NCBI RefSeq assembly: GCF_001427105.1
Contig: NZ_LMGI01000003.1
Location: 536,618-600,617 of the forward strand
Length of the DNA stretch: 64,000 nucleotides
Origin: Sphingopyxis sp. Root154
GTDB taxonomy: Bacteria; Pseudomonadota; Alphaproteobacteria; Sphingomonadales; Sphingomonadaceae
Reading direction: 5' to 3'
Positions 1 through 8,407 of this stretch are shown one piece after another (the stretch's first letter is position 1; each line of letters begins with the position of its first letter). The notes beneath the pieces are model-generated. The model was not told the DNA's origin and did no database searches. It saw nothing but the letters and a program-made list of their open reading frames with translations. A program made the translations under genes and the position numbers.

Positions 1-54
1 AAATGGAGCCTCGCGAAGAAAATCCGCCGCGACTGGAAAGCCGGGCGCGCCTGA
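1..54 (+). CDS. C-terminal end of a gene cut by the window edge
   Basis: Frame 1 is open from the first base and ends at TGA 52-54. It encodes 17 residues rich in Lys and Arg (KWSLAKKIRRDWKAGRA). The following 109 bases up to the next start carry no coding signal, so this is plausibly the tail of a co-directional gene. The family cannot be told from so few residues. Confidence 0.4.
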   Translation, partial: KWSLAKKIRRDWKAGRA

Positions 55-96
55 TACGACCATCAGTTGCGGTAGAAAGGCGTAGCGTCAAAGTGC

Positions 97-112
97 TTGA
101 CGTTTACGTCAA
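97..112. promoter_or_regulatory. 16-bp dyad TTGACGTTTACGTCAA, putative operator
   Basis: Two 7-bp arms, TTGACGT and ACGTCAA, are perfectly complementary around a 2-base centre. The dyad lies 52 bases before the first acyl-CoA dehydrogenase start. It resembles the ACGT-half-site dyads known for MerR-family (LiuR-like) regulators of acyl-CoA catabolism, which is family knowledge recalled without a search. No regulator gene is visible nearby, so the cognate protein is unknown. Confidence 0.5.
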
Positions 113-163
113 CGTCCGGTTCACTGGTCGGAACGAGATAATGGGAGAAGGACGGGTGCGCGC

Positions 164-1258
164 ATGACGATCCTCTATGACGAAGGCCAGCAGGCGATCG
201 CGACCGAATCGCGACGCGTATTGGAGGCGCGAGTTGACAAGGACGCGTTGCTGCCGCTTCTCGAAACGGTCGGCGAATATCATCGCCCCTTCTGGGATAC
301 CGCGAAGGAACAGGGCTGGACCGCGCTCGCGCTTCCTGAAGCCGATGGTGGGCTGGGCCTTGGCCTGATCGAGCTGGGATTGATCGCGCATCAGGCGGGG
401 CGCAGCATCAGCGGCGCGCCGTTTCTGACATCAAGTTTCGGCGCGGCGAAAGCGATCGAGCTTTTCGGATCGGACGCGCAAAAGGCGCGCTGGCTACCGG
501 GGCTGGCGAGCGGCGAACTTATCGGTGCAATCGCTTTTGCGGCGGGTCCTGACGCGCTGCCGCGCCAGCCCGACCTGACCTTCGCCGGCGACCGGATCGA
601 AGGCGGGATGCGTGGCGTTCCGGCCGGGCTGGCCGCCGACGTCGCGATCGTCTTTGCGAACGGCCAGGGCATGCCGGTGCTCGCGCTTGTCGATCTGGGC
701 GACGTTCAGCGCTCTGCGGTTCCAAGCTTCGACAACAGCCGTTTGGTCGCCGACCTCAGCTTTTCCGGCGCTCCGGCCGAAATGCTCGCGATCGGTAGCG
801 CGGCGCGCGATGCGGCACTTCGTATCCTGGCATTGCAGTCGGTCGTCACCGCGCACGAGCAGACCGGCGGCGCCGAGGCGCTGATGGAAATTGCGCGCGA
901 CTATGCACTGACGCGTAAGGCGTTCGGCCAGCCGATCGGCGCCTTCCAGTCGGTGAAGCATCGGATCGCCGAACTTTACGGCCTCGTCGAACTGGCGCGC
1001 GCGAACTGCATCCACGCTGCAGCACGCGAAGGCGCCCCCGATTTCATCACTGCCGCCGCCGCCGCGCGCCTGTCGGCGACCGAGGCCTATGACACCGCGG
1101 CGCGCGATTGCATCCAGATCCATGGCGGCATCGGCGTGACATGGGAGATCGGCCTACACCTCCATATGCGCCGCGCACGCAGCCTCGCGATCGAGCAAGG
1201 CAGCGGCTTGTTCTGGGAGGATGTCCTCGTCGACCAGCTTGCGGGAGAAGCGGCATGA
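164..1258 (+). CDS. Acyl-CoA dehydrogenase, smaller subunit-like (FadE family)
   Basis: This 364-residue flavoprotein-family protein would oxidise an acyl-CoA to the trans-2-enoyl-CoA in the cytoplasm. It has the three-part ACAD layout: an N-terminal helical domain (about 1-110), a beta-domain (about 115-205) and a C-terminal helical domain. The C-terminal part carries RKAFGQPIGAFQ at about residues 251-262, followed by QIHGGIGVTWE. The purine-rich GGAGAAGG at 143-150 is the likely ribosome site for ATG 164. The stop overlaps the next ACAD gene (ATGA), which suggests that the two act as a pair, as in the alpha2beta2 FadE complexes of steroid side-chain oxidation. Its substrate cannot be read from sequence. 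Confidence 0.88.
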   Translation: MTILYDEGQQAIATESRRVLEARVDKDALLPLLETVGEYHRPFWDTAKEQGWTALALPEADGGLGLGLIELGLIAHQAGRSISGAPFLTSSFGAAKAIELFGSDAQKARWLPGLASGELIGAIAFAAGPDALPRQPDLTFAGDRIEGGMRGVPAGLAADVAIVFANGQGMPVLALVDLGDVQRSAVPSFDNSRLVADLSFSGAPAEMLAIGSAARDAALRILALQSVVTAHEQTGGAEALMEIARDYALTRKAFGQPIGAFQSVKHRIAELYGLVELARANCIHAAAREGAPDFITAAAAARLSATEAYDTAARDCIQIHGGIGVTWEIGLHLHMRRARSLAIEQGSGLFWEDVLVDQLAGEAA

Positions 1259-2460
1259 GTGATCTCGAAGGCTATCGCGCCAAGGCCGCAGGGTGGCTGG
1301 CCTCGATGGAGCCAACCTTTGGGCGCGACGCGCGCAAGGGCCTGTCGGAAGCCGACGATCTCGCGCTCGGCCGCCGCTATCAGAAGGCGAAGTTCGACGC
1401 GGGTTATGCCGGCATCAATTGGCCGACCGAATATGGCGGCCAGGGCCTCGGCCACCTCGAAAAGGTCACCTTTGATGCCGAGGAAATGAAGCACGGCTTT
1501 CCAAGTTTCTATTTCGGCATTTCGCTCGGCATGCCGGTGCCGGTGCTGATGCAGTTCGGCAGCGACAAGGAGTTCGTCAAGGAACGCGTTCTGAAGGCGC
1601 TGCAGGGCGAGGAAATCTGGTGCCAGCTTTTCTCCGAACCTTCAGGCGGCTCGGACCTTGCGGGGCTGCGCACCAAGGCCGAACCCGACGGCAATGGGTG
1701 GAAGATCAACGGGCAGAAGGTGTGGACGAGCTGGGCGCATTATAGCGATTATGGCGTAATCGTCGTCCGCACTGATCCCAATGTGCCGAAACACAAGGGG
1801 CTCACTTACTTCTGGGTCGATATGAAGGCGCCGGGGGTTACCGTGCGTCCGATCAAGCTCGCGGGTGGCGACAGCCATGTCAACGAGGTGTTCTTCGACG
1901 ATGTGAAGATCACCGACGATCACCGCATGTCGCCTGTCGGCGGCGGTTTTGCCGTTGCGATCGCGACTCTGATGATCGAACGCTATGTCGCGACCGACAG
2001 CGCGGGTTTCGGCCCGCATCTCGACCTGTTCGTCGAACTGGCGAAAGATGTGCAGCTCAACGGCCGCCCCGCGATCGAGGACGGCCGCATCCGGCAGCAG
2101 ATCGCGCGCAACCATGCGATGCGGTCGGGGCTCGATTCGATCAATGTGCGTGCGCGGCTGATGATGCAGGCGGGTATGATGCCGGGACCCGAGGGCTCGC
2201 TCAACAAGCTGGTCGCGGTGCGTTCGAGGCAGAAGCTGTCGGAGCTTGCGATCGACCTGCAAGGCAGCGACGGCTTCCTCTTCGACGAACATGCGTCGCA
2301 GAAGGAGGATTGGGCGTCGAGCTGGATCAACGCCCCCACCGGCCGCATCGCGGGCGGGTCCGACGAGACGTTGCTCAATACCATCGCCGAAAAAGTCCTC
2401 GGGCTGCCGCAGGACCATCGTCCCGACAAGGGCATTCCGTTCAACCAGATTCCGGCCTGA
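1255..2460 (+). CDS. Acyl-CoA dehydrogenase, larger partner subunit-like
   Basis: ATG 1255 sits inside the stop of the previous gene, giving a 401-residue product. The same frame stays open upstream, but that stretch lies under the previous gene. Typical ACAD landmarks follow in order: WPTEYGGQGL near residue 56, CQLFSEPSGGSDLAGLRT for the flavin and acyl-CoA pocket, KVWTSWAHYSDY, and a C-terminal AGGSDETLLNTIAEKVLG. The classical YEGT motif with the C-terminal catalytic Glu is replaced by AGGSDE, as is common in the FadE26/28 type where the base lies elsewhere or on a partner. Translational coupling with the 364-residue ACAD supports a heteromeric enzyme. Confidence 0.9.
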   Translation: MSDLEGYRAKAAGWLASMEPTFGRDARKGLSEADDLALGRRYQKAKFDAGYAGINWPTEYGGQGLGHLEKVTFDAEEMKHGFPSFYFGISLGMPVPVLMQFGSDKEFVKERVLKALQGEEIWCQLFSEPSGGSDLAGLRTKAEPDGNGWKINGQKVWTSWAHYSDYGVIVVRTDPNVPKHKGLTYFWVDMKAPGVTVRPIKLAGGDSHVNEVFFDDVKITDDHRMSPVGGGFAVAIATLMIERYVATDSAGFGPHLDLFVELAKDVQLNGRPAIEDGRIRQQIARNHAMRSGLDSINVRARLMMQAGMMPGPEGSLNKLVAVRSRQKLSELAIDLQGSDGFLFDEHASQKEDWASSWINAPTGRIAGGSDETLLNTIAEKVLGLPQDHRPDKGIPFNQIPA

Positions 2461-2472
2461 GGAGGCGCGCCC

Positions 2473-3255
2473 ATGAAAATCGATTCCACTATTTCGGCAG
2501 TTGTCACCGGCGGCGCATCGGGTCTCGGCCGCGCCACCGCCGAAGCGCTGGCCGCATCGGGCGTGAAGGTCGCGATCTTCGACATCAACGACGCGCTCGG
2601 CGAGGAAGTCGCGACGTCGATCGGCGGGCTGTTCGTGCACGTCGACATCACCGACGAGCAGTCGGTCTTGGATGGCTACGCCAAGGCGCGCGCCGCGCAT
2701 GGGCAGGAACGCGTATGCGTCCATTGCGCGATGACCTCGCGCCGCGGCAAGACGCTCGCTTATGATAAGGAAACGGGCAAGTTCCGCCGCACCCCGACCG
2801 AGGATTACGCGTTCGGCGTCGCGGGTATTTTGACCGCGAGCTATCGCATCGGATCGATCGCCGCCGAAGGTATGGCGAGCCTTCCCGAACTCGACGACGG
2901 TGAGCGCGGCGCGATCATCTTCACCGCATCGGTCGCCGCGCAGGACGCGCAGATCGGGCAGGTCATCTATGGATCGGCCAAGGCCGGGGTGAATGGCCTC
3001 GTCCTGCCGATGGCGCGCGACCTGATGGACGTCGGCATCCGGGTCAATTCGATTATGCCCGGCGTGTTCGGAACCCCGCTACTCGGCAATATGAACCCGA
3101 AGGTGAAAGAGAGTCTCGAAGCCTCGGTCCCCTTCCCCAAGCGCCTCGGCAAGGCAGAGGAATATGCAAGCCTTGCGATGGAGATGGTTCGCAACACCTA
3201 TTTCAACGGCCAGGCGGTGCGCCTCGACGGCGCGATCAGAATGGCCCCTCGTTAA
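2473..3255 (+). CDS. SDR 3-hydroxyacyl-CoA dehydrogenase-like (HSD17B10 type)
   Basis: This 260-residue short-chain dehydrogenase has the cofactor motif TGGASGLG near residue 13. The Asp in FDIND after beta-2 is typical of NAD preference. The catalytic set is Ser153, Tyr166 and Lys170 (YGSAK). Its resemblance to the mitochondrial type-2 3-hydroxyacyl-CoA dehydrogenase family suggests oxidation of 3-hydroxyacyl-CoA. That is the step between the adjacent dehydrogenases and thiolase. It lies 12 bases after the ACAD, behind GAGGCGCGCCC, in the same apparent operon. Confidence 0.85.
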   Translation: MKIDSTISAVVTGGASGLGRATAEALAASGVKVAIFDINDALGEEVATSIGGLFVHVDITDEQSVLDGYAKARAAHGQERVCVHCAMTSRRGKTLAYDKETGKFRRTPTEDYAFGVAGILTASYRIGSIAAEGMASLPELDDGERGAIIFTASVAAQDAQIGQVIYGSAKAGVNGLVLPMARDLMDVGIRVNSIMPGVFGTPLLGNMNPKVKESLEASVPFPKRLGKAEEYASLAMEMVRNTYFNGQAVRLDGAIRMAPR

Positions 3256-3311
3256 AACTCGGGGTGGTCGCATGGCCCCCCGCTAACTCCCCGACCGAAA
3301 GGAATATTCTC

Positions 3312-4562
3312 ATGGCCGAAGCCTATATCATCGACGCCGTCCGCACCCCGCGCGGGATCGGCAAGCCCGGCAAAGGCGCGTTGTCGCACCTTCACCCGCA
3401 GCATCTCGCTGCGACCGTGCTCGCCGCGATCCGCGACCGCAACAATCTCGATACTGCGACCGTCGACGACATCGTCTGGTCGACGTCGAGCCAGAATGGC
3501 AAGCAGGGCGGCGACCTTGGCCGTATGGCGGCGCTGTCGGCGGGCTATGATACGAAGGCATCGGGCACGACGCTCGATCGTTTTTGTGGAGGCGGGATCA
3601 GCTCGGTCAATTTCGCCGCGGCGAGCGTGATGAGCGGTATGGAAGATTGCGTCATCGCAGGCGGCACCGAGATGATGAGCTATACGACCGCCCATGCGGC
3701 CGAGCAGGCCAATGCCGGCCTCCCGCCGCGCCTTATGGGTTCAGGGCATGAAGCGCTCGACGAATTGCATCCGCAGTCGCACCAGGGTGTCTGCGGCGAT
3801 GCCATCGCGACGATCGAAGGGATCAGCCGCGAGGCGCTCGACGCGCTCGCGCTCGTCAGCCAGCAGCGCGCCGACCGCGCGATCAGGGAAGGCCGTTTCG
3901 TTAGGTCGGTGGTGCCGGTTCTCAATACCGATGGCAGCGTCGCGCTCGACCATGAGGAGTTCCCGCGGCCCGAAACGACCGCCGAAGGCCTCGCTTCGCT
4001 GAAGCCCGCTTTCACCGGCCTTGCCGATTTCGACCTCGGCGGCGGTTTCACCTTTCGCAAACAGGTCAACCGGCGCTATCCCGATGTCGAAATCCAGCAT
4101 TTCCATCACGCGGGCAATTCGTCGGGAGTCGTCGACGGCGCCGCGGCGCTGCTGCTGACATCGAAGGACTATGCTGACAAGCACGGCCTGAAACCGCGTG
4201 CGCGCGTTGTCGCCTATGCCAATATCGGCGACGATCCGACGCTGATGCTCAACGCCCCCGTCCCGGCCGCGAAAAAGGTGCTCGAAAAGGCGGGTCTCAA
4301 GAAGGAAGACATCGACGTCTGGGAAATCAACGAGGCCTTCTCGGTCGTTGCCGAGAAGTTCATTCGCGATCTCGATCTCGACCGCGAGAAGGTGAACATC
4401 AACGGTGGCGCGATGGCGCTCGGCCATCCGATCGGCGCCACCGGGTCGATCCTGATCGGCACCGCGCTCGACGAACTCGAACGATCGGGCGGCCGCTATG
4501 GCCTCGTGACGATGTGCGCCGCCGGCGGCATGGCGCCCGCGATCATCATCGAACGTATCTGA
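3312..4562 (+). CDS. Acetyl-CoA C-acyltransferase (thiolase)
   Basis: This 416-residue thiolase would carry out the last beta-oxidation step, cleaving 3-ketoacyl-CoA with CoA. The catalytic residues are all in place: nucleophile Cys92 (DRFCGGG), His372 (ALGHPIGATG) and Cys402 (TMCAAGG). The frame is open further upstream to 3264, but ATG 3312 begins the family-typical MAEAYIIDAVRTPRG and follows GAAAGGAA by a suitable distance. It is co-directional with the SDR and the racemase. Confidence 0.93.
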   Translation: MAEAYIIDAVRTPRGIGKPGKGALSHLHPQHLAATVLAAIRDRNNLDTATVDDIVWSTSSQNGKQGGDLGRMAALSAGYDTKASGTTLDRFCGGGISSVNFAAASVMSGMEDCVIAGGTEMMSYTTAHAAEQANAGLPPRLMGSGHEALDELHPQSHQGVCGDAIATIEGISREALDALALVSQQRADRAIREGRFVRSVVPVLNTDGSVALDHEEFPRPETTAEGLASLKPAFTGLADFDLGGGFTFRKQVNRRYPDVEIQHFHHAGNSSGVVDGAAALLLTSKDYADKHGLKPRARVVAYANIGDDPTLMLNAPVPAAKKVLEKAGLKKEDIDVWEINEAFSVVAEKFIRDLDLDREKVNINGGAMALGHPIGATGSILIGTALDELERSGGRYGLVTMCAAGGMAPAIIIERI

Positions 4563-4578
4563 GCGACAGGAGAATCAT

Positions 4579-5709
4579 ATGACCGGGCCGCTGAAGGGTA
4601 TCAGGATCATCGAGTTTGCGGGCATCGGTCCCGGACCCTTTTGCGGCATGATGCTGGCCGACCATGGCGCCGAGGTGATCCGCATCGATCGCCCCGGCGG
4701 CTTCATGGATCCGCGCGACCCGCTGAGCCGCAATCGCACCTCGATCGTGCTCGACATGAAAAAGCCGGAGGCGGTGCAGATCGCGCGCGATCTTTGCAGA
4801 AGCGCCGACGGGATCATCGAGGGCTATCGGCCGGGGGTGATGGAGCGGCTGGGACTTGGGCCCGAGGTGCTGCTCGCCGACAATACTAAGCTTGTGTACG
4901 GCCGCATGACCGGCTGGGGTCAGTTCGGCCCCTATGCGCAGGCGGCCGGGCACGACATCAATTACATCTCGCTGTCGGGCGTACTCCACGGCATCGGGCG
5001 TGCGGGCGAAAAGCCGGTGCCGCCGGCCAATTATGTCGGCGATTTCGGCGGTGGCGGGATGATGCTGGCCTTCGGCATGTCGAGCGCGCTTGTCCACGCC
5101 GCGCGCACCGGTGAGGGTCAGGTGATCGATTGTGCGATGACCGACGGCTCGGCGCTGCTCGCGGGTATGAGCTGGTGGTTCCATGCGGCCGGGAGGCTGC
5201 AGGATCAGGCCGGGGTCAACATGCTCGACGGCGGCGCGCATTTCTATGACAGCTACGCCTGCGCCGACGGCAAATATATCTCGGTCGGGTCGATCGAACC
5301 GCAATTCTATGCGCTACTGCGCGAGAAGACCGGCCTCACCGACGATGCCGACTTCGATGCGCAAATGGATCCCGCGCAATGGGGTCCGCTGAAGGAAAAA
5401 CTGACCGCGTTGTTCGCAACAAAGACGCGCGACGAATGGTGCGCGATCATGGAAATGACCGACGTCTGCTTCGCGCCGATCCTGTCGCTGAGCGAAGCAC
5501 CCCAGCATCCGCATAATGTCGAGCGCGAAACCTTCCTCACGGTCGGTGGGGCTGTGCAGCCCGCCCCCGCACCGCGTTATTCGGCGAGCGTCAATGACAA
5601 GCCGCGTCCGGCGCCCGCAGTCGGTGCCGATAGCGAAGCGGTGCTCGCGGGTCTTGGCTATGATGCAGGAAAAATCGCCGAGCTACGCGACGGCGGCGCG
5701 GTGCGTTAG
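4579..5709 (+). CDS. CoA-transferase family III protein, alpha-methylacyl-CoA racemase type
   Basis: The 376-residue product matches the CaiB/BaiF fold and looks like alpha-methylacyl-CoA racemase. The enzyme inverts C2 of 2-methylacyl-CoAs so that stereospecific acyl-CoA dehydrogenases can act on them. His125 (GHDINYISLSG) and Asp155 (NYVGDFGGGG) fall almost exactly where the mycobacterial racemase has its catalytic His126 and Asp156. The gene follows the thiolase by 16 bases with GACAGGAG before the start. Its presence implies that the cluster handles methyl-branched chains such as isoprenoid, pristanate or sterol side chains. Confidence 0.88.
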   Translation: MTGPLKGIRIIEFAGIGPGPFCGMMLADHGAEVIRIDRPGGFMDPRDPLSRNRTSIVLDMKKPEAVQIARDLCRSADGIIEGYRPGVMERLGLGPEVLLADNTKLVYGRMTGWGQFGPYAQAAGHDINYISLSGVLHGIGRAGEKPVPPANYVGDFGGGGMMLAFGMSSALVHAARTGEGQVIDCAMTDGSALLAGMSWWFHAAGRLQDQAGVNMLDGGAHFYDSYACADGKYISVGSIEPQFYALLREKTGLTDDADFDAQMDPAQWGPLKEKLTALFATKTRDEWCAIMEMTDVCFAPILSLSEAPQHPHNVERETFLTVGGAVQPAPAPRYSASVNDKPRPAPAVGADSEAVLAGLGYDAGKIAELRDGGAVR

Positions 5710-5712
5710 GGC

Positions 5713-6414
5713 TCAGGCGCCGCGCGCGGTCATCGTTTCCCAGAGACTGCGCCCGCCGAGGTCCGCCACTTGGCGGCCGAGCCGCTGCGCCCAATAAGCG
5801 TCGTTGCCGTGGGCGCCACGCCAGCGCATCAACGGCACGGTGACGCGGTGGAGGTCATATTCCTCGGTGAAGCCGATAGCGCCATGCACTTGGTGTGCGA
5901 TGGCGGTGACAACCCCGACCGCGCGGTTTGCGCGCAACTTCGCCGCCGCGATTTCGAAATCCGCGACGGCTGCATCGAGCTCCAGGGCGTCGAGCCGCGT
6001 CGCGAGCGCCGATGCTGCGGCTTCGACCGCGCGCACTTCGCACGCCATCACGGCGAGCGATTGCTGCACCGCCTGAAACTTACCGAGTGGCCGGCCGAAT
6101 TGTTGGCGGGTGTTCACATGGTCGATCGAGAGCGCAAGCGCCTGCCCCATTGCGCCCGCCATCAGGCTCACGGTCGCTGCGGGTTGCAGGGTTTCAACGG
6201 CGATCAGTTCGGCGACCGGAAGATCGGGAGCCAGCACGCCTGCGATCTGTAACACCGCATTCGCATCGCCCCAGTCGCCGCCAAAACCGCCCTGCTCTTC
6301 CGGCACGAGCAACAGCCCGAATCCCGCCTCCTCGACCGGCGCGATGCCTGCGGTCGCGGCCTCGGCGAAGACCGCGCGCGCGGTGTCGCAGAGCAGGTCG
6401 CGCGCCGCGCTCAT
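5713..6414 (-). CDS. Acyl-CoA dehydrogenase homologue lacking the beta-domain
   Basis: This 233-residue protein has an ACAD N-terminal helical segment (about 1-70, with LLVPEEQGGFGG). It then passes through AVETLQPAATVSL straight into the C-terminal helical domain: TRQQFGRPLGKFQAVQQ near residue 102, then QVHGAIGFTEEYDLH. Roughly 110-130 residues of the usual central beta-domain, which shapes the FAD and acyl pocket, are absent. The start ATG overlaps the stop of the upstream full-length ACAD (ATGA), so the two are probably made together. It may act only as a structural partner in a heterotetramer. I see no frameshift or degenerate stretch suggesting recent decay. Confidence 0.75.
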   Translation of the reverse strand: MSAARDLLCDTARAVFAEAATAGIAPVEEAGFGLLLVPEEQGGFGGDWGDANAVLQIAGVLAPDLPVAELIAVETLQPAATVSLMAGAMGQALALSIDHVNTRQQFGRPLGKFQAVQQSLAVMACEVRAVEAAASALATRLDALELDAAVADFEIAAAKLRANRAVGVVTAIAHQVHGAIGFTEEYDLHRVTVPLMRWRGAHGNDAYWAQRLGRQVADLGGRSLWETMTARGA

Positions 6415-7550
6415 CGCAGGCCCAGTCCGCGTGCGATGATCCCGCGGATCACTTCACGCGTTCCACCACGCAGCGAGAAGCTGGGTGATGCGATGAGGAG
6501 GGCGCGGAGAAGTTTCGCAAGATCATCATCATCGGCCCAAGCGCAGTCGACGATCGCCTGCACGCGGCGCGGCATCTCCTGTTCGAAGGCATTGCCAAGT
6601 TCCTTGACCACCGACGCCTCGACCATCGGGTCCTCGCCCGCCGCGAGCTTGGCCGCGGTCGACATCGACAGTTGGCGCAGCGTCCACATTTCAGCGGTGA
6701 GTTCGCCGATCAAAGTCGCGAGCGCCGGATCGGGGTCGGAGCCCGCGGCATCGATCAGCGCAACGAGGAGCGCGTGACTCGACAGATAGCGTTCGGGACC
6801 CGACCGCTCGAGGCCGAGTTCGGCGGTGACCTGTTTCCACCCCTGCCCCCGCTCGCCGATGAGGGCTCCATGCGGGACGAGGACATCGTCGAAGAAGACC
6901 TCGTTGAAGTCGTGATGACCCGCCATGTCGATGATCGGACGGATCGTGATGCCGGGGGTGTCTAAGTCGATCAGCAATTGGCTGAGCCCGGCGTTCCGCT
7001 CACTACCCTCTTCGGTGCGGACGAGCGCGAGCATAATCTGCGAAAAGTGCGCGCCGGTGGTCCAGATCTTCTGGCCGTTGATCCGCCAACCTTCCGCCGT
7101 TTCACGCGCAGTCGTTCGCACCGCCGCGAGGTCGGAGCCCGCACCCGGTTCAGACAGACCGATGCAGGCGTAAAGCTCCCCCTTCGCGATGCCGGGCAGG
7201 TAGCGCTCGCGCTGCTCTTCGCTGCCATAGCGCAGGATAAGGGGGCCGGTCTGACGGTCGGCGATCCAATGCGCGCCAACCGGGGCGCCGGCCGCGAGCA
7301 ACTCCTCGATCACAACATAACGTTCGAGTGGGTGGTGGTCTCCACCGCCGTAGCGCGCCGGCAAGGTCATACCGACATAGCCGGCAGTGCCGAGCGCGCG
7401 GCTGAAATCGGCATCGAAGCTTGCCCAGCAATTCGCCCGCGCCACCACGTCATCCTGCGGCTGGTTCACCGCAAGCCAAGCCCGCAAATCGGCGCGCAGT
7501 GCGGCAATGTCGCCGGGTGGATCGAACGGATAGAGCGCAAAGCCTTGCAT
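6411..7550 (-). CDS. Acyl-CoA dehydrogenase (full length)
   Basis: ATG 7550 gives a 379-residue ACAD. A TTG at 7568 would add six residues but has less support. Motifs run in the usual order: LPARYGGGDHHPLERYVV near residue 70, CIGLSEPGAGSDLAAVRT, KIWTTGAHFSQ, a middle segment with FNEVFFDDVLVP, and a C-terminal RGGTREVIRGIIARGLG. The last region lacks the YEGT catalytic Glu of medium-chain enzymes, as in many FadE-like steroid and branched-chain enzymes. It is expressed leftward with the shortened ACAD and diverges from the crotonase gene, with about 50 bases between the starts. Confidence 0.88.
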   Translation of the reverse strand: MQGFALYPFDPPGDIAALRADLRAWLAVNQPQDDVVARANCWASFDADFSRALGTAGYVGMTLPARYGGGDHHPLERYVVIEELLAAGAPVGAHWIADRQTGPLILRYGSEEQRERYLPGIAKGELYACIGLSEPGAGSDLAAVRTTARETAEGWRINGQKIWTTGAHFSQIMLALVRTEEGSERNAGLSQLLIDLDTPGITIRPIIDMAGHHDFNEVFFDDVLVPHGALIGERGQGWKQVTAELGLERSGPERYLSSHALLVALIDAAGSDPDPALATLIGELTAEMWTLRQLSMSTAAKLAAGEDPMVEASVVKELGNAFEQEMPRRVQAIVDCAWADDDDLAKLLRALLIASPSFSLRGGTREVIRGIIARGLGLR

Positions 7551-7601
7551 GTCGCACCAGCCATGCAATAGCTTTGGTTAGGCAGCAAAGGATAATTGAA
7601 G

Positions 7602-8405
7602 ATGGGCGAATTTCTGAGTGTCGAGCGGCGGGGCAAGATCGCGATCCTGACGATGATCAAGCCTGAGAGCATGAACGCGATCGGCACGCACGAAGACTGC
7701 CAGGACATCATCGATACGCTCCGTACCCTCGGCGACGACCGTGGCGTCAGCGCGATCATACTGACCGGTAGCGGCAAGGCGTTCAGCGCCGGCGGCAACC
7801 TCAAAGGCATGCAGGATCGCCAGGGCATCGGCGTGCTCGACCAGCCCGATTCCACCCGCGCCAATTACCGCAAGGGCGTGCAGGCGGTGATCCGCGCGCT
7901 TATGGATTGTGAAGTGCCGATGATCGCCGCGGTCAACGGCCATGCGATCGGGCTCGGCTGCGATCTCGCCTGCACCTGCGACATTCGCATCGCGGCGGAG
8001 AGCGCGAAATTCGCGTGCAGCTTTATCAAGGTCGGGATCGTTCCCGGCGACGGCGGGGCATGGCTGCTCCAGAAAGTCCTCGGCTATGCGCGGGCTGCCG
8101 AACTTTTCCTGACGGGCGACCGCTTTGACGCGGCACAGGCAAAGGAATATGGTCTGGTGACCGACGTCGTGCCCGATGCGGAGCTGCTCGACCGTGCAAT
8201 CGCGATCGCCGAGCGGATCGTCTGCAACCCGCCGCGCGCGCTGCGTCTGACGAAGCGTTTGCTGCGCGAAGCGCAGCACAGCCGGATGAGCGATATTTTG
8301 GAATTGAGCGCAGCCTATCAGGCGATCGTCCACGAAACCGCGGATAACCGCGAGGCGATCAATGCCTTCGTCGAAAAGCGTCCCCCGGTGTTTACAGGAG
8401 AATGA
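7602..8405 (+). CDS. Enoyl-CoA hydratase/isomerase (crotonase family)
   Basis: The 267-residue protein has the crotonase oxyanion-hole segment FSAGGNLKGM near residue 66 and AVNGHAIGLGCDLACTCD near 110. It then shows FIKVGIVPGDGGAWLL and a conserved Glu in RAAELFLTG. The first catalytic Glu of classical hydratases (PE in PEI/LLG) is replaced by Phe. An Asp in PGDGG sits one position from the catalytic Asp of PaaG-type isomerases. It may therefore be an isomerase or atypical hydratase rather than a standard one. ATG 7602 is preferred over TTG 7596 because AAAGGA precedes it. Confidence 0.85.
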   Translation: MGEFLSVERRGKIAILTMIKPESMNAIGTHEDCQDIIDTLRTLGDDRGVSAIILTGSGKAFSAGGNLKGMQDRQGIGVLDQPDSTRANYRKGVQAVIRALMDCEVPMIAAVNGHAIGLGCDLACTCDIRIAAESAKFACSFIKVGIVPGDGGAWLLQKVLGYARAAELFLTGDRFDAAQAKEYGLVTDVVPDAELLDRAIAIAERIVCNPPRALRLTKRLLREAQHSRMSDILELSAAYQAIVHETADNREAINAFVEKRPPVFTGE

Positions 8406-8407
8406 TG

